From the NCBI GenBank assembly GCA_037133915.1, contig JBAXND010000016.1, positions 1 to 64,000 on the forward strand: a stretch of DNA of 64,000 bases, written 5' to 3'. Under the pieces are notes generated by a model. That model did no database searches. It was not told the origin of the DNA and was given only the letters and a program-made list of their open reading frames with translations. The first letter of the stretch is position 1. Every line of letters begins with the position of its first letter. This document shows positions 25,717 to 34,558 of the stretch, one piece after another. A program made the translations under genes and the position numbers. This DNA comes from Bacteroidota bacterium (GTDB lineage: Bacteria; Bacteroidota; Bacteroidia; Bacteroidales; CAIWKO01).

Positions 25717-26478
25717 ATGAAGAAGCACCGTGTGATTTTTGTAGCCATTTTTGTGATTTCGACCTTGCTCTCTGCGAAGGTGTTTTCGCAGCAAACGGAA
25801 GGATCTGTAAAATATCTGACCACATTTGACTGGGTGAAGATGATGAATTCATGCGATTATCTGAGCAAAGAAGCCCGGGAAAAAGCCGCGTACATGTGGG
25901 GAAACCGGTCTGAGTGGAAGGTTTATAATAATTTGTATTTCTCGGCACAAAAATCAAAATATGATGAATCAGAAGAAAAGGCCGAACCCGATCAGGAAGG
26001 ATATAACTGGCGTAAAGAAATATTCTTCATAACACGGAATTATGACCAAAAAGTTTATTACAATGCTATTGAATTGCTCGGAAAGCTTTATCTGATAAGC
26101 GATTCATTAGTCACACCCAACTGGAAAATTTTGAATGATATCAAAGAAATTGGAGGTCATGTGTGCATGAACGCCTCCTTGAATGATACTTTGATGAATC
26201 AAAAGGTGGTGGCATGGTTTGCGCTGGATATTCCGGTACCGGCCGGTCCCGACAGGTTTTTCGGGCTGCCCGGACTTATACTCGAAGTGAACATTAACAA
26301 CGGTGCCAAAATCATGACTGCCGAAAAAGTTGAACTGAAAACCCTCACCACAGAATTTGATTTGCCCAAAAAACTGAAAGGAAAGCAAATCACCGGCACG
26401 GCCTACGAAGCCATGATTAAAAAATTTCTGGATGAAAAGCGTAAAGCGGAGGAATTTCCCTGGGGGTTACGGTACTGA
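25717..26478 (+). CDS. GLPGLI family protein
   Basis: A 253-residue exported protein from ATG 25717; an ATG at 25687 in frame would add a repeat-derived MKNENMKNEN stretch before the true signal peptide (KKHRVIFVAIFVISTLLSAK, cleavage near FSQ). The family-defining motif is FFGLPGLILEVN at about 193-204, preceded by VVAWFALDIPVPAGPDR. GLPGLI proteins are periplasmic or surface proteins found in Bacteroidetes next to TonB-dependent outer membrane proteins, as here. Their role is unknown. The spacer before it is made of a short GAAAAATGAAAATAT repeat, which creates the false upstream starts. Confidence 0.88.
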   Translation: MKKHRVIFVAIFVISTLLSAKVFSQQTEGSVKYLTTFDWVKMMNSCDYLSKEAREKAAYMWGNRSEWKVYNNLYFSAQKSKYDESEEKAEPDQEGYNWRKEIFFITRNYDQKVYYNAIELLGKLYLISDSLVTPNWKILNDIKEIGGHVCMNASLNDTLMNQKVVAWFALDIPVPAGPDRFFGLPGLILEVNINNGAKIMTAEKVELKTLTTEFDLPKKLKGKQITGTAYEAMIKKFLDEKRKAEEFPWGLRY

Positions 26479-26633
26479 TTCACTGAGCTCGGTTTTCTTT
26501 CATGAGAATTATCAGCTTATGGTTTTTGGCTTGCCAATATTTGGTAAATAATTATCTTTACACTTGAAAGCTGCCCTATACTATTTAATCCGGGCAGGCA
26601 CATAGTGGATAATAAAAACTAAAGCCATAGACC

Positions 26634-27776
26634 ATGATTAATTTTTCTCTTGACAAGAAGCAGCAGGATATTGTTGCCAAGTACCGCGATTTTTCTGATC
26701 GGTGGATTGTTCCCAACCGTATGAAGTATGATGAACTGGCCATATTTCCCTGGGATATTGTTAAGGCAGCTTACGCCGAAGGTTTGATGAACGGACCTAT
26801 ACCTGAAAAATTTGGTGGAAACGGATATAACCTTCTGGAAGCCGCGCTTGCCAGTGAAGAACTGGGTGCGGGATGTATAGGCATTGGTATCGGGATTGAC
26901 GCAAACACACTCGCGCTCACACCGCTGATTCTATCTGCAAATGAGGAACAGCAGAAGCGTTTTTTTGGTCAGATAGCCGAAGAAAAAGGAGTGGCTGCAT
27001 ACTGTCTTACCGAGCCGAATGCCGGTTCGGATGTTGCAGGAATAAAAACTACCGCCATTCTTAACGGTGACAAGTATATCATTAACGGGCATAAGCGGTT
27101 TATTACCAATGCAGAAGTATCTTCGTTTCTGACTGTTTTTGCTATTACCAATCCGGAAAAGGGTGCACGCAGCCTGACTGCTTTGGTTGTACCTACCAAC
27201 AGCCCCGGTGTTGAAATGAAACCACGGCTGCAAAAAATGGGACAGAAAGCAAGTGTTCAGAACGAAATTATTTTCCACGATGTTGAAGTGCCTGTAACCA
27301 ACCGTCTCGGTGAAGAAGGTCACGGTTTCTCTATTGCCATGCGTACCTTCGATCGTACGCGCACCGGTGTGGCCGCGCTCAGCGTCGGTTGTGCCCGTTC
27401 TGCTTATGAGATTTCACGCGATTGGGCAAAAGCACGCATACAGTTCGGACAGCCTGTTACAGCCCATCAGGGCGTTTCATTTATGCTTGCCGATATGGCA
27501 ACCCTTGTAGAAACCGCGCGGATTCTAACATGGAAAGCCGCATATGCTTACGATGCAGGTGAAAAAGATGCTTCCAGATTATCGGCCATGTGTAAAATGT
27601 ATGCAAGTGACACTGCCATGAAAGTGACTACCGATGCCGTTCAGGTGATGGCGGGCGATGGTTATTCACGCGATTATCCTGTTGAGAAAATGATGCGCGA
27701 TGCCAAACTCTGTCAGATTTACGAAGGAACCAATCAGGTGCAGCGTGTTGTTATTTCCAAAAGCATCCTGAAATAG
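26634..27776 (+). CDS. Acyl-CoA dehydrogenase
   Basis: A 380-residue flavoenzyme of normal family length. FAD and substrate motifs are visible: AYCLTEPNAGSDVAGIKTTA at about 121-140, ITNAEVSSFLTVFAITNP, and RIQFGQPVTAHQGVSFMLAD at about 262-281. The C-terminal YEGTNQVQRVVIS holds the catalytic Glu (about 363-375). It oxidises an acyl-CoA to the enoyl-CoA and passes electrons to ETF. The sequence resembles medium/short-chain and glutaryl-type members; chain length cannot be told. It is alone, without beta-oxidation neighbours. A hairpin at 27815-27849 lies shortly after its stop and may end the transcript. Confidence 0.92.
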   Translation: MINFSLDKKQQDIVAKYRDFSDRWIVPNRMKYDELAIFPWDIVKAAYAEGLMNGPIPEKFGGNGYNLLEAALASEELGAGCIGIGIGIDANTLALTPLILSANEEQQKRFFGQIAEEKGVAAYCLTEPNAGSDVAGIKTTAILNGDKYIINGHKRFITNAEVSSFLTVFAITNPEKGARSLTALVVPTNSPGVEMKPRLQKMGQKASVQNEIIFHDVEVPVTNRLGEEGHGFSIAMRTFDRTRTGVAALSVGCARSAYEISRDWAKARIQFGQPVTAHQGVSFMLADMATLVETARILTWKAAYAYDAGEKDASRLSAMCKMYASDTAMKVTTDAVQVMAGDGYSRDYPVEKMMRDAKLCQIYEGTNQVQRVVISKSILK

Positions 27777-27814
27777 GGGATTTCACGATTGTATGAAATT
27801 AATCGTCTTTAATT

Positions 27815-27849
27815 GTTCCTTTCTTTTCTAACCACGAAAAGAAAGGAAC
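27815..27849. repeat. Perfect 14-bp hairpin, first part of palindromic element
   Basis: GTTCCTTTCTTTTC at 27815-27828 is the exact reverse complement of GAAAAGAAAGGAAC at 27836-27849, with loop TAACCAC. It may also act as a terminator for the acyl-CoA dehydrogenase gene, though no T-run follows. It begins the repeat element described at 27870-28036. Confidence 0.75.
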
Positions 27850-27869
27850 CGAAAGAAAAGTCTCCGCTC

Positions 27870-28036
27870 TATAAAAATTTCTGTAAAAGCTAAGACTTAT
27901 TATCATCTCGCAACCCAAGCCGTCCGAAACGACAGGGCCTTTTCTTTTATTTATTAAATATATCTTTCGGACTCGTGGGTTGCTTACACAAGCTTGCCCT
28001 TGATAATAAGTCTTGTTTACGTACGAAATTTTTATA
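27870..28036. repeat. Long imperfect palindrome (167 bp)
   Basis: Nested matching arms: TATAAAAATTTC (27870-27881) with GAAATTTTTATA (28025-28036); AAGACTTATTATCA (27892-27905) with TGATAATAAGTCTT (28001-28014); GCAACCCA (27910-27917) with TGGGTTGC (27976-27983); GTCCGAAA (27922-27929) with TTTCGGAC (27965-27972). Centre is AT-rich. As DNA it could extrude a cruciform, as RNA it would form a long stem. No open frame is plausible. It follows a 14-bp hairpin and precedes a 22-bp palindrome, the same arrangement of short hairpin plus long palindrome seen at 4207-4349. Confidence 0.8.
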
Positions 28037-28104
28037 AGGCGGGTCACCCTTCAGATTCAATCTCGCCTTTTAATCATATTTCCTTCGGAAAATGAAGCGT
28101 TTTG

Positions 28105-28126
28105 TTACTTTTGCGCGCAAAAGTAA
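28105..28126. repeat. Perfect 22-bp palindrome
   Basis: TTACTTTTGCG followed directly by its reverse complement CGCAAAAGTAA. The TACTTTTG core is shared with the hairpin at 4207-4240. It marks the right end of the palindromic element. Confidence 0.75.
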
Positions 28127-28162
28127 GAGAAATAAATGGTAAAGATACGAGAGCAGCTAAAG

Positions 28163-28342
28163 CTATTTCTTAATGTCAAAATAGCAGCGTTGCGGCGAAT
28201 GCACCTTGTCTTCAGTGGTTAGTTTTTTAATGGCTTTATCAATTTCTTTTTTGTCGATGCCTGATGAATCGGCTATTTCCGAAGCTTTCATCGGTTTGCC
28301 TGCTTTCTTCAGGGCACTTAATACGGCGTCTTTGGCTTCCAT
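28163..28342 (-). CDS. Small winged-helix protein (59 residues)
   Basis: Reads MEAKDAVLSALKKAGKPMKA, then SEIADSSGIDKKEIDKAIKK, then LTTEDKVHSPQRCYFDIKK and stop. This is a compact winged helix-turn-helix: helix 1 (AVLSALKKAG), helix 2 (KASEIADSSG), recognition helix (DKKEIDKAIKKL), and a wing with CYFDI at the end. Very similar small proteins are known in Bacteroidetes and archaea, usually annotated as MarR-like or hypothetical. It probably binds DNA, target unknown. It lies between the palindromic element and the big oxidoreductase gene, on the same strand as the latter, 80 bp downstream of it. Confidence 0.8.
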   Translation of the reverse strand: MEAKDAVLSALKKAGKPMKASEIADSSGIDKKEIDKAIKKLTTEDKVHSPQRCYFDIKK

Positions 28343-28422
28343 ATAAGTATGTTTTAGGATTTATAAATTGTGAAGTTCAGCAAAAATAGCATTATTTTCT
28401 GCCGCTTCAGGAATGATATTCA

Positions 28423-31389
28423 TCAACCGCTCTTCAGCAGGGCATTCCAAAGTATTTCAACCGGGTGCAACACAATCCGGCCCGTACCATGTTCTATCTG
28501 CATACGGCAACTGGCGCCGGGAGCAGAAATTACTGTTTGCTGTTTGGCTTCTCTTACCGTCGGCAACAGCACCAGTTCTCCTATTTTCATGGAGACTTCA
28601 TAATGTTCTTTGTCAAAGCCAAAAGTACCTGCCATGCCACAACAACCCGAAGGCACTGTTTCAACCGAATAATTCCGCGGAAGCGAAAGCATTTTTACCG
28701 TTGACGCTACAGATGCGGCCGCCTTTTGATGGCAGTGTCCGTGTAATAAAATTTCCAGTTTCTCATCGTTGAAAGCACTGCTGAAATCGAACCCTTTATT
28801 CACTTCCTGTTCAAGGAATTCATCCAGCATCATACAATGTGCTGCGAGCTTACGGGCAGCAGGCTGAAGGTCTTTTCCAACCAAATCGGGGTATTCGTCC
28901 CTGAAACCAAAAATTGCCGACGGCTCAATTCCGATAAGGGGAATTTCTGAATTAATGATGTCTTTAAATATCTCAACATTTCTAATTGCCAATGTCTTTG
29001 CTTTTCGAATCATGCCTTTAGAAATGGCTGCACGTCCGCTTTCCGGATGGTTGATTGTAAGAACAATATAGCCCAATGCATGGATTAACTGCACTGTTTT
29101 TATACCCGTTTCAACGTCATTGTAATTGGTGAATTCATCCATGAACAAATACACTTTGCCTTTGAACGTCATTTCAATTCGGGCATTCAGCTTGCTGATA
29201 TTTTTGGCTGCCCATTTTTTCAGGGTTGTTTTTCCGAGTTTTGGTAATGACCTTTGAGCCGCAAATCCAAGAATATTCTTTATTATTTTCGATGAAAAAT
29301 GATGCGTAATCAGATAATTATAAATGCCCGGAGCTATGGCTGCCATTTGATTCAATGTGTCAACACCAGCAACCATGCTGGTTTTGAGCGGTATGCCCCG
29401 GCTATCGTGAAAGTGCTGCATAAACTCACTTTTAATGCGTGCCATGTCTATACCCGACGGGCATTCCGTTTTGCAGCCTTTGCATGAAAGGCAGAGATCA
29501 AGTATATTATTGATTTCAGCGGAGCGCCAGGCGTCTTTCAGCTCTGATGTTGAGAAAACTTCTCGTAAAAGGTTTGCTCGTGCCCGTGTGGAATGATGTT
29601 CGTCGCGGGTAGCCATATAACTGGGGCACATGGTGCCGCCGATTTTTTCAGTTTTGCGGCAATCAGCAGAACCGTTGCATTGCTCAATGGCTCTCAGAAA
29701 TCCCAGAGTACCTGAAAAATCGAAATATGTATCAATCTCTTGAAACCCTTTACCTGCATCATATCGCAGACAAGTGTTCATGGCTGGTGTGGCAGTAATT
29801 TTTCCGGGATTAAAGATGCTGCCGGGGTCCCAGGCACTTTTAATTTTCAGCAACAAATCATAATTATGATTACCAATCATCAACGGGATGAACTCGCCTC
29901 TGAGCCGACCGTCGCCGTGTTCACCGCTCAATGAACCTTTGAATTTCTTTACCAGGCGAGCTGTTTCAAGCGCCACAGTACGAAATTTTTCAACACCCTC
30001 TTCGGTTTTTAAATTCAGAACAGGTTTTGTATGAAGCTCTCCTGTGGCGATATGAGCGTAATACACGCATTCCAAATCCAGTTTTTTGAGCATCAATTGA
30101 AATTCCTTCATGTATTGTGGCAACACCTGAACATCAACGGCAGTATCCTCAATAACACTCACGGGTTTTGCATCTCCGAGGACGTTTGTAAGCAGGCCCA
30201 GCCCGGCTTTCCGTAATGAATACACCTTATCGATTTCGTTTCCTGATACAACTGGAAAATGATATCCATAACCGGCGGCACGCATATTTTTTTCAAGTTC
30301 CGCGGTTGTTTTAAGAATTTCATCTTTGGTATCAAATGCAAACTCAACAAGTAAAATAGCCGCAGGCCGGCCTTGAATAAAGAACATATTTTTTTTCTGA
30401 CCAATGTTCTCTGCAGCTCTGTTGATAATGGTTTCATCAATCAGCTCAATAGAAACAGGATTCAGTTTGAGTGCAATCAGGTTACCGTTGAACGCATCTT
30501 CAAGTGATGAGCAGTGCACACAAACAAGCACATTTTCTTTGGGTGGGAGCGGAACAAGGTTCAGTTTAATTTCTGTGATGAATGCCAGTGTACCTTCGGA
30601 ACCCGCAATGAGCTTACAAAAATTGAATTTTTCAGATCCGTCGGTGAACGGCTCGCTATCAAGCAACAGGTCGATTGCATAACCTGTATTCCTGCGGTGA
30701 AGGCTTTTAGCAGGGTACTGGTTTCGAATTTCATTTTGATTTTCGGGATTTGAAAGAATTTCGCGGATATTTCGGTAAATATTGCCTTCAAGCGTGTCCT
30801 GCAGGCATTTCGCCTTGAATTCTTCAAGACTTAAAGCGGCGAACTCCGCTTCACTGCCGTCACTAAGAATCGCATTTACCGAGATGAGATGGTCGCGGGT
30901 ACTTCCATAAACCAGAGAATGGGCGCCGCATGAATTGTTTCCGACCATCCCGCCAATCATGCAGCGGTTGGATGTGGAAGTTTCCGGAGCAAAAAATAAC
31001 CCATGCTCTGACAGCAATTTGTTGAGTTCGTCAGGCACGACACCGGGTTGAACGCGTACCCATTTTTCCAGGGGATTAATCTCCAGTATATTGTTTATAT
31101 GTCGTGAGAGGTCCACCACAATGCCTTTTCCAACCACCTGCCCTGCAAGAGAAGTACCGGCAGTGCGCGGAATCAGCGAAATTTTTTCAGCAGCAGCAAA
31201 TTGAATCAGGCTTCTTATATCATCAATATTTTTTGGAATAGCAACGGCGGCAGGCTTTTCGCGATAAGCTGACGCATCTGTTGAATAAATAGCGCGTGAT
31301 GATTCATCGGTCAGCAACTCGCCCGACAGTTTTGAACGAAGTGTAATTAAAGCCTCAGAAATCATGCTTTGGTGTGTATCTATGCTCAT
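28423..31389 (-). CDS. FAD-binding and Fe-S oxidoreductase (GlcD-GlcF type; D-lactate/D-2-hydroxyglutarate dehydrogenase-like)
   Basis: A 988-residue fusion. The N-terminal half is a GlcD-like flavoprotein: FAD-binding PCMH domain with PRTAGTSLAGQVVGKGIVVD at about 74-93 and GGMVGNNSCGAHSLVYGSTR at about 146-165, and an FAD-linked oxidase C-terminal domain ending near SGEHGDGRLRGEF. The second half is GlcF-like: a 4Fe-4S segment (CLSCKGCKTECPSG at about 632-645, with a Cys further on from CNGSADC and MCPSY) and a CCG-type cysteine domain (HGHCHQKAA and SGCCGMAGTFG). This is the YdiJ plan. It oxidises a D-2-hydroxy acid and passes electrons to quinone at the inner membrane. The substrate is not certain. 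Confidence 0.9.
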   Translation of the reverse strand: MSIDTHQSMISEALITLRSKLSGELLTDESSRAIYSTDASAYREKPAAVAIPKNIDDIRSLIQFAAAEKISLIPRTAGTSLAGQVVGKGIVVDLSRHINNILEINPLEKWVRVQPGVVPDELNKLLSEHGLFFAPETSTSNRCMIGGMVGNNSCGAHSLVYGSTRDHLISVNAILSDGSEAEFAALSLEEFKAKCLQDTLEGNIYRNIREILSNPENQNEIRNQYPAKSLHRRNTGYAIDLLLDSEPFTDGSEKFNFCKLIAGSEGTLAFITEIKLNLVPLPPKENVLVCVHCSSLEDAFNGNLIALKLNPVSIELIDETIINRAAENIGQKKNMFFIQGRPAAILLVEFAFDTKDEILKTTAELEKNMRAAGYGYHFPVVSGNEIDKVYSLRKAGLGLLTNVLGDAKPVSVIEDTAVDVQVLPQYMKEFQLMLKKLDLECVYYAHIATGELHTKPVLNLKTEEGVEKFRTVALETARLVKKFKGSLSGEHGDGRLRGEFIPLMIGNHNYDLLLKIKSAWDPGSIFNPGKITATPAMNTCLRYDAGKGFQEIDTYFDFSGTLGFLRAIEQCNGSADCRKTEKIGGTMCPSYMATRDEHHSTRARANLLREVFSTSELKDAWRSAEINNILDLCLSCKGCKTECPSGIDMARIKSEFMQHFHDSRGIPLKTSMVAGVDTLNQMAAIAPGIYNYLITHHFSSKIIKNILGFAAQRSLPKLGKTTLKKWAAKNISKLNARIEMTFKGKVYLFMDEFTNYNDVETGIKTVQLIHALGYIVLTINHPESGRAAISKGMIRKAKTLAIRNVEIFKDIINSEIPLIGIEPSAIFGFRDEYPDLVGKDLQPAARKLAAHCMMLDEFLEQEVNKGFDFSSAFNDEKLEILLHGHCHQKAAASVASTVKMLSLPRNYSVETVPSGCCGMAGTFGFDKEHYEVSMKIGELVLLPTVREAKQQTVISAPGASCRMQIEHGTGRIVLHPVEILWNALLKSG

Positions 31390-31472
31390 AGTAAAATATT
31401 GAGAATGCCGTTTTGCAGAGCCTGAAGTTCTGCCATTCTTCTGCTAAATTATAATAATTATAGGTGCCATGG

Positions 31473-31505
31473 TTTGGCAGATGACGTTTATTAGCGTTAA
31501 TTTTG
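31473..31505 (+). promoter_or_regulatory. Promoter for yitT-like gene
   Basis: TTTG at 31473-31476 and TAATTTTG at 31498-31505 with a 21-bp spacer, an excellent match to the Bacteroidetes consensus. Start codon at 31530. Confidence 0.7.
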
Positions 31506-31529
31506 CCAAAACCCTAAAAACAATTCATT

Positions 31530-32441
31530 ATGGCATTCAGGCTGCTCGATAAAAAATTCTCACGAAAGTGGTTTCTCAACTATAGTATGATTGTTATCGG
31601 CTCTTTCATCATGGCGGTCGGTTTCGTTTATTTTATCTCGCCCAATAAAATCGTTCCGGGCGGTGTTTTCGGGATTTCCATTGTCATACATTATGTTACA
31701 AAAGGCTTGTTTGACTTTGCTCCAGAGGGTTTGCCCGTCGGAGTTACAAGTCTTATTTTAAATATTCCGCTGACCATTATTGGCGTGAAAATCTTAGGGC
31801 CGAAATTCGGAACAAAGACCGTGATTGGTTTCGTACTTTCCTCCGTTTTTATTGATTTGCTTACTTATTTTCAGGGCGATAAAGCGTTGGTTGAAAATGA
31901 TGTGCTGCTATCGTCCATTTTTGGCGGAGTACTGGTAGGATTAGGATTGGGCTTGATTTTTCGTGCGAAGGCGACCTCGGGCGGTTCAGATATTATTGCT
32001 ATGATTTTTGGAAAATACACCAAACTCCCTATCGGACAATTGCTGATATACGTTGATTCTGTTATTGTTTTGCTTGGGCTTATTGCTTTTCGCGACTGGA
32101 AAATTCCGCTGTACTCGTGGGTGGTCATATTTATTTGCGGTAAGGTTATAGATGCCGTAATTCAGGGTGTGAATTATGATAAGGCGCTGTTTATTATTTC
32201 TGATAAATCAGACGAAATTCGAGATGCGGTAATCAATGATCTTGGGCGAGGCGGAACCATGATTAAAGGAACGGGCATGTATAAAGGCACAGAGAAAAAT
32301 ATTATTTTTACTGTGGTGAACCGTAAAGAAGTAACCGAATTGCAGGATTACGTGCGAAAAGTGGATCCGAACGCATTTCTGACAGTGATTGAAGCTAATG
32401 AAATTCTGGGTGAGGGTTTCAAGCCATTGGTGGAGAAATAG
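31530..32441 (+). CDS. YitT family membrane protein
   Basis: A 303-residue inner membrane protein. Five or so hydrophobic segments span about 16-215 (for example YSMIVIGSFIMAVGFVYFI, GGVLVGLGLGLIFRAKATSG, VVIFICGKVIDAVIQG), followed by a cytoplasmic DUF2179 domain (about 218-300: IRDAVINDLGRGGTMIKGTG, then YVRKVDPNAFLTVIEANEIL). This is the DUF161-DUF2179 plan of YitT. Function unknown; the phrase GGSDIIA is a conserved family mark. It ends 35 bp before glpK and has a strong promoter, so glpK may be read from it. Confidence 0.88.
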   Translation: MAFRLLDKKFSRKWFLNYSMIVIGSFIMAVGFVYFISPNKIVPGGVFGISIVIHYVTKGLFDFAPEGLPVGVTSLILNIPLTIIGVKILGPKFGTKTVIGFVLSSVFIDLLTYFQGDKALVENDVLLSSIFGGVLVGLGLGLIFRAKATSGGSDIIAMIFGKYTKLPIGQLLIYVDSVIVLLGLIAFRDWKIPLYSWVVIFICGKVIDAVIQGVNYDKALFIISDKSDEIRDAVINDLGRGGTMIKGTGMYKGTEKNIIFTVVNRKEVTELQDYVRKVDPNAFLTVIEANEILGEGFKPLVEK

Positions 32442-32476
32442 AATTCAGTACATGAAGTGAAAGAAAAATCGCGGAA

Positions 32477-33955
<1,479 letters not shown>

Positions 33956-33994
33956 GTGTTAAACAAGCCTGGCTAAAAAATATTTTGAAATTTT

Positions 33995-34027
33995 CTTGCT
34001 TTCGGAAATTTATTAGTTGTATATTTG
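33995..34027 (+). promoter_or_regulatory. Promoter of the MarR-efflux locus
   Basis: CTTG at 33995-33998 (possible -33) and TATATTTG at 34020-34027, 21 bp apart. The -7 box is a perfect TAnnTTTG. Transcription would start at about 34033, inside the palindrome at 34032-34045. Confidence 0.7.
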
Positions 34028-34031
34028 CATC

Positions 34032-34045
34032 GTTGTTTAAACAAC
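34032..34045. promoter_or_regulatory. Probable MarR operator, site 1
   Basis: GTTGTTTAAACAAC is a perfect 14-bp palindrome, 4 bp after the -7 element and 18 bp before the MarR start codon. A repressor bound here would cover the transcription start, so autoregulation is likely. Site 2 at 34515-34528 has the same half-sites and spacing. Confidence 0.6.
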
Positions 34046-34063
34046 CATTAAATCATTAGCAAT

Positions 34064-34498
34064 ATGTCTCAGATTTTTGAACACGAATTGTTTGATATTT
34101 TAACCGGCAAAATATCTACGGCGATTAATCGTGCGATGCTCAGGGCATTTGCTCAGGAGAACATTGATATTACCACTGAACAGTGGTCGGTGATGGCTTG
34201 TTTATGGAATAAAGACAAGGTCACTCAGCAGTCGTTGTGCATGCTGACTGAAAAAGACAAACCCAGTATTACCAGACTTATAGACAAGCTTGAGAAACGA
34301 AATTATGTAGTAAGAGTGTCGGATCCGACTGACAGACGCATCAATCTGATACATCTCACTGCAACCGGTGCCGCCTTGCAGCAGAAAGCAACTGAGATTG
34401 TGCAAAGGGTCGCTGAAACTACATTATATAATATCACTGAAAAGGAGTTGAATTCCTCACGTGAGGTTTTAAAAAAAGTAATGAAGAACCTTAAATAA
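34064..34498 (+). CDS. MarR family transcriptional regulator
   Basis: A 144-residue winged helix-turn-helix protein. The DNA-binding core runs from TEQWSVMACLWNKDKVTQQS (about 38-57) through LCMLTEKDKPSITRLIDKLE (about 59-78) to the wing YVVRVSDPTDRRINLIHLTA (about 81-100), which has the D-x-R-D/R typical of the family. The terminal helices form the dimer. It lies between two matching GTTG-N6-CAAC palindromes and directly upstream of the TolC-HlyD-permease genes, so it most likely represses itself and the efflux operon until a ligand binds. Ligand unknown. Confidence 0.9.
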   Translation: MSQIFEHELFDILTGKISTAINRAMLRAFAQENIDITTEQWSVMACLWNKDKVTQQSLCMLTEKDKPSITRLIDKLEKRNYVVRVSDPTDRRINLIHLTATGAALQQKATEIVQRVAETTLYNITEKELNSSREVLKKVMKNLK

Positions 34499-34514
34499 TT
34501 TTTTTACAAATACG

Positions 34515-34528
34515 GTTGCATAGACAAC
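34515..34528. promoter_or_regulatory. Probable MarR operator, site 2
   Basis: GTTGCATAGACAAC has the same outer half-sites (GTTG and CAAC, 6 bp apart, with a shared ACAAC end) as the perfect palindrome at 34032-34045. It lies in the 60-bp gap between marR and the TolC gene. A second partial site (CAACTATTGTTG) overlaps it at 34525-34536. Confidence 0.5.
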
Positions 34529-34558
34529 TATTGTTGAGTCAATTTAAATCTTTTGAAA

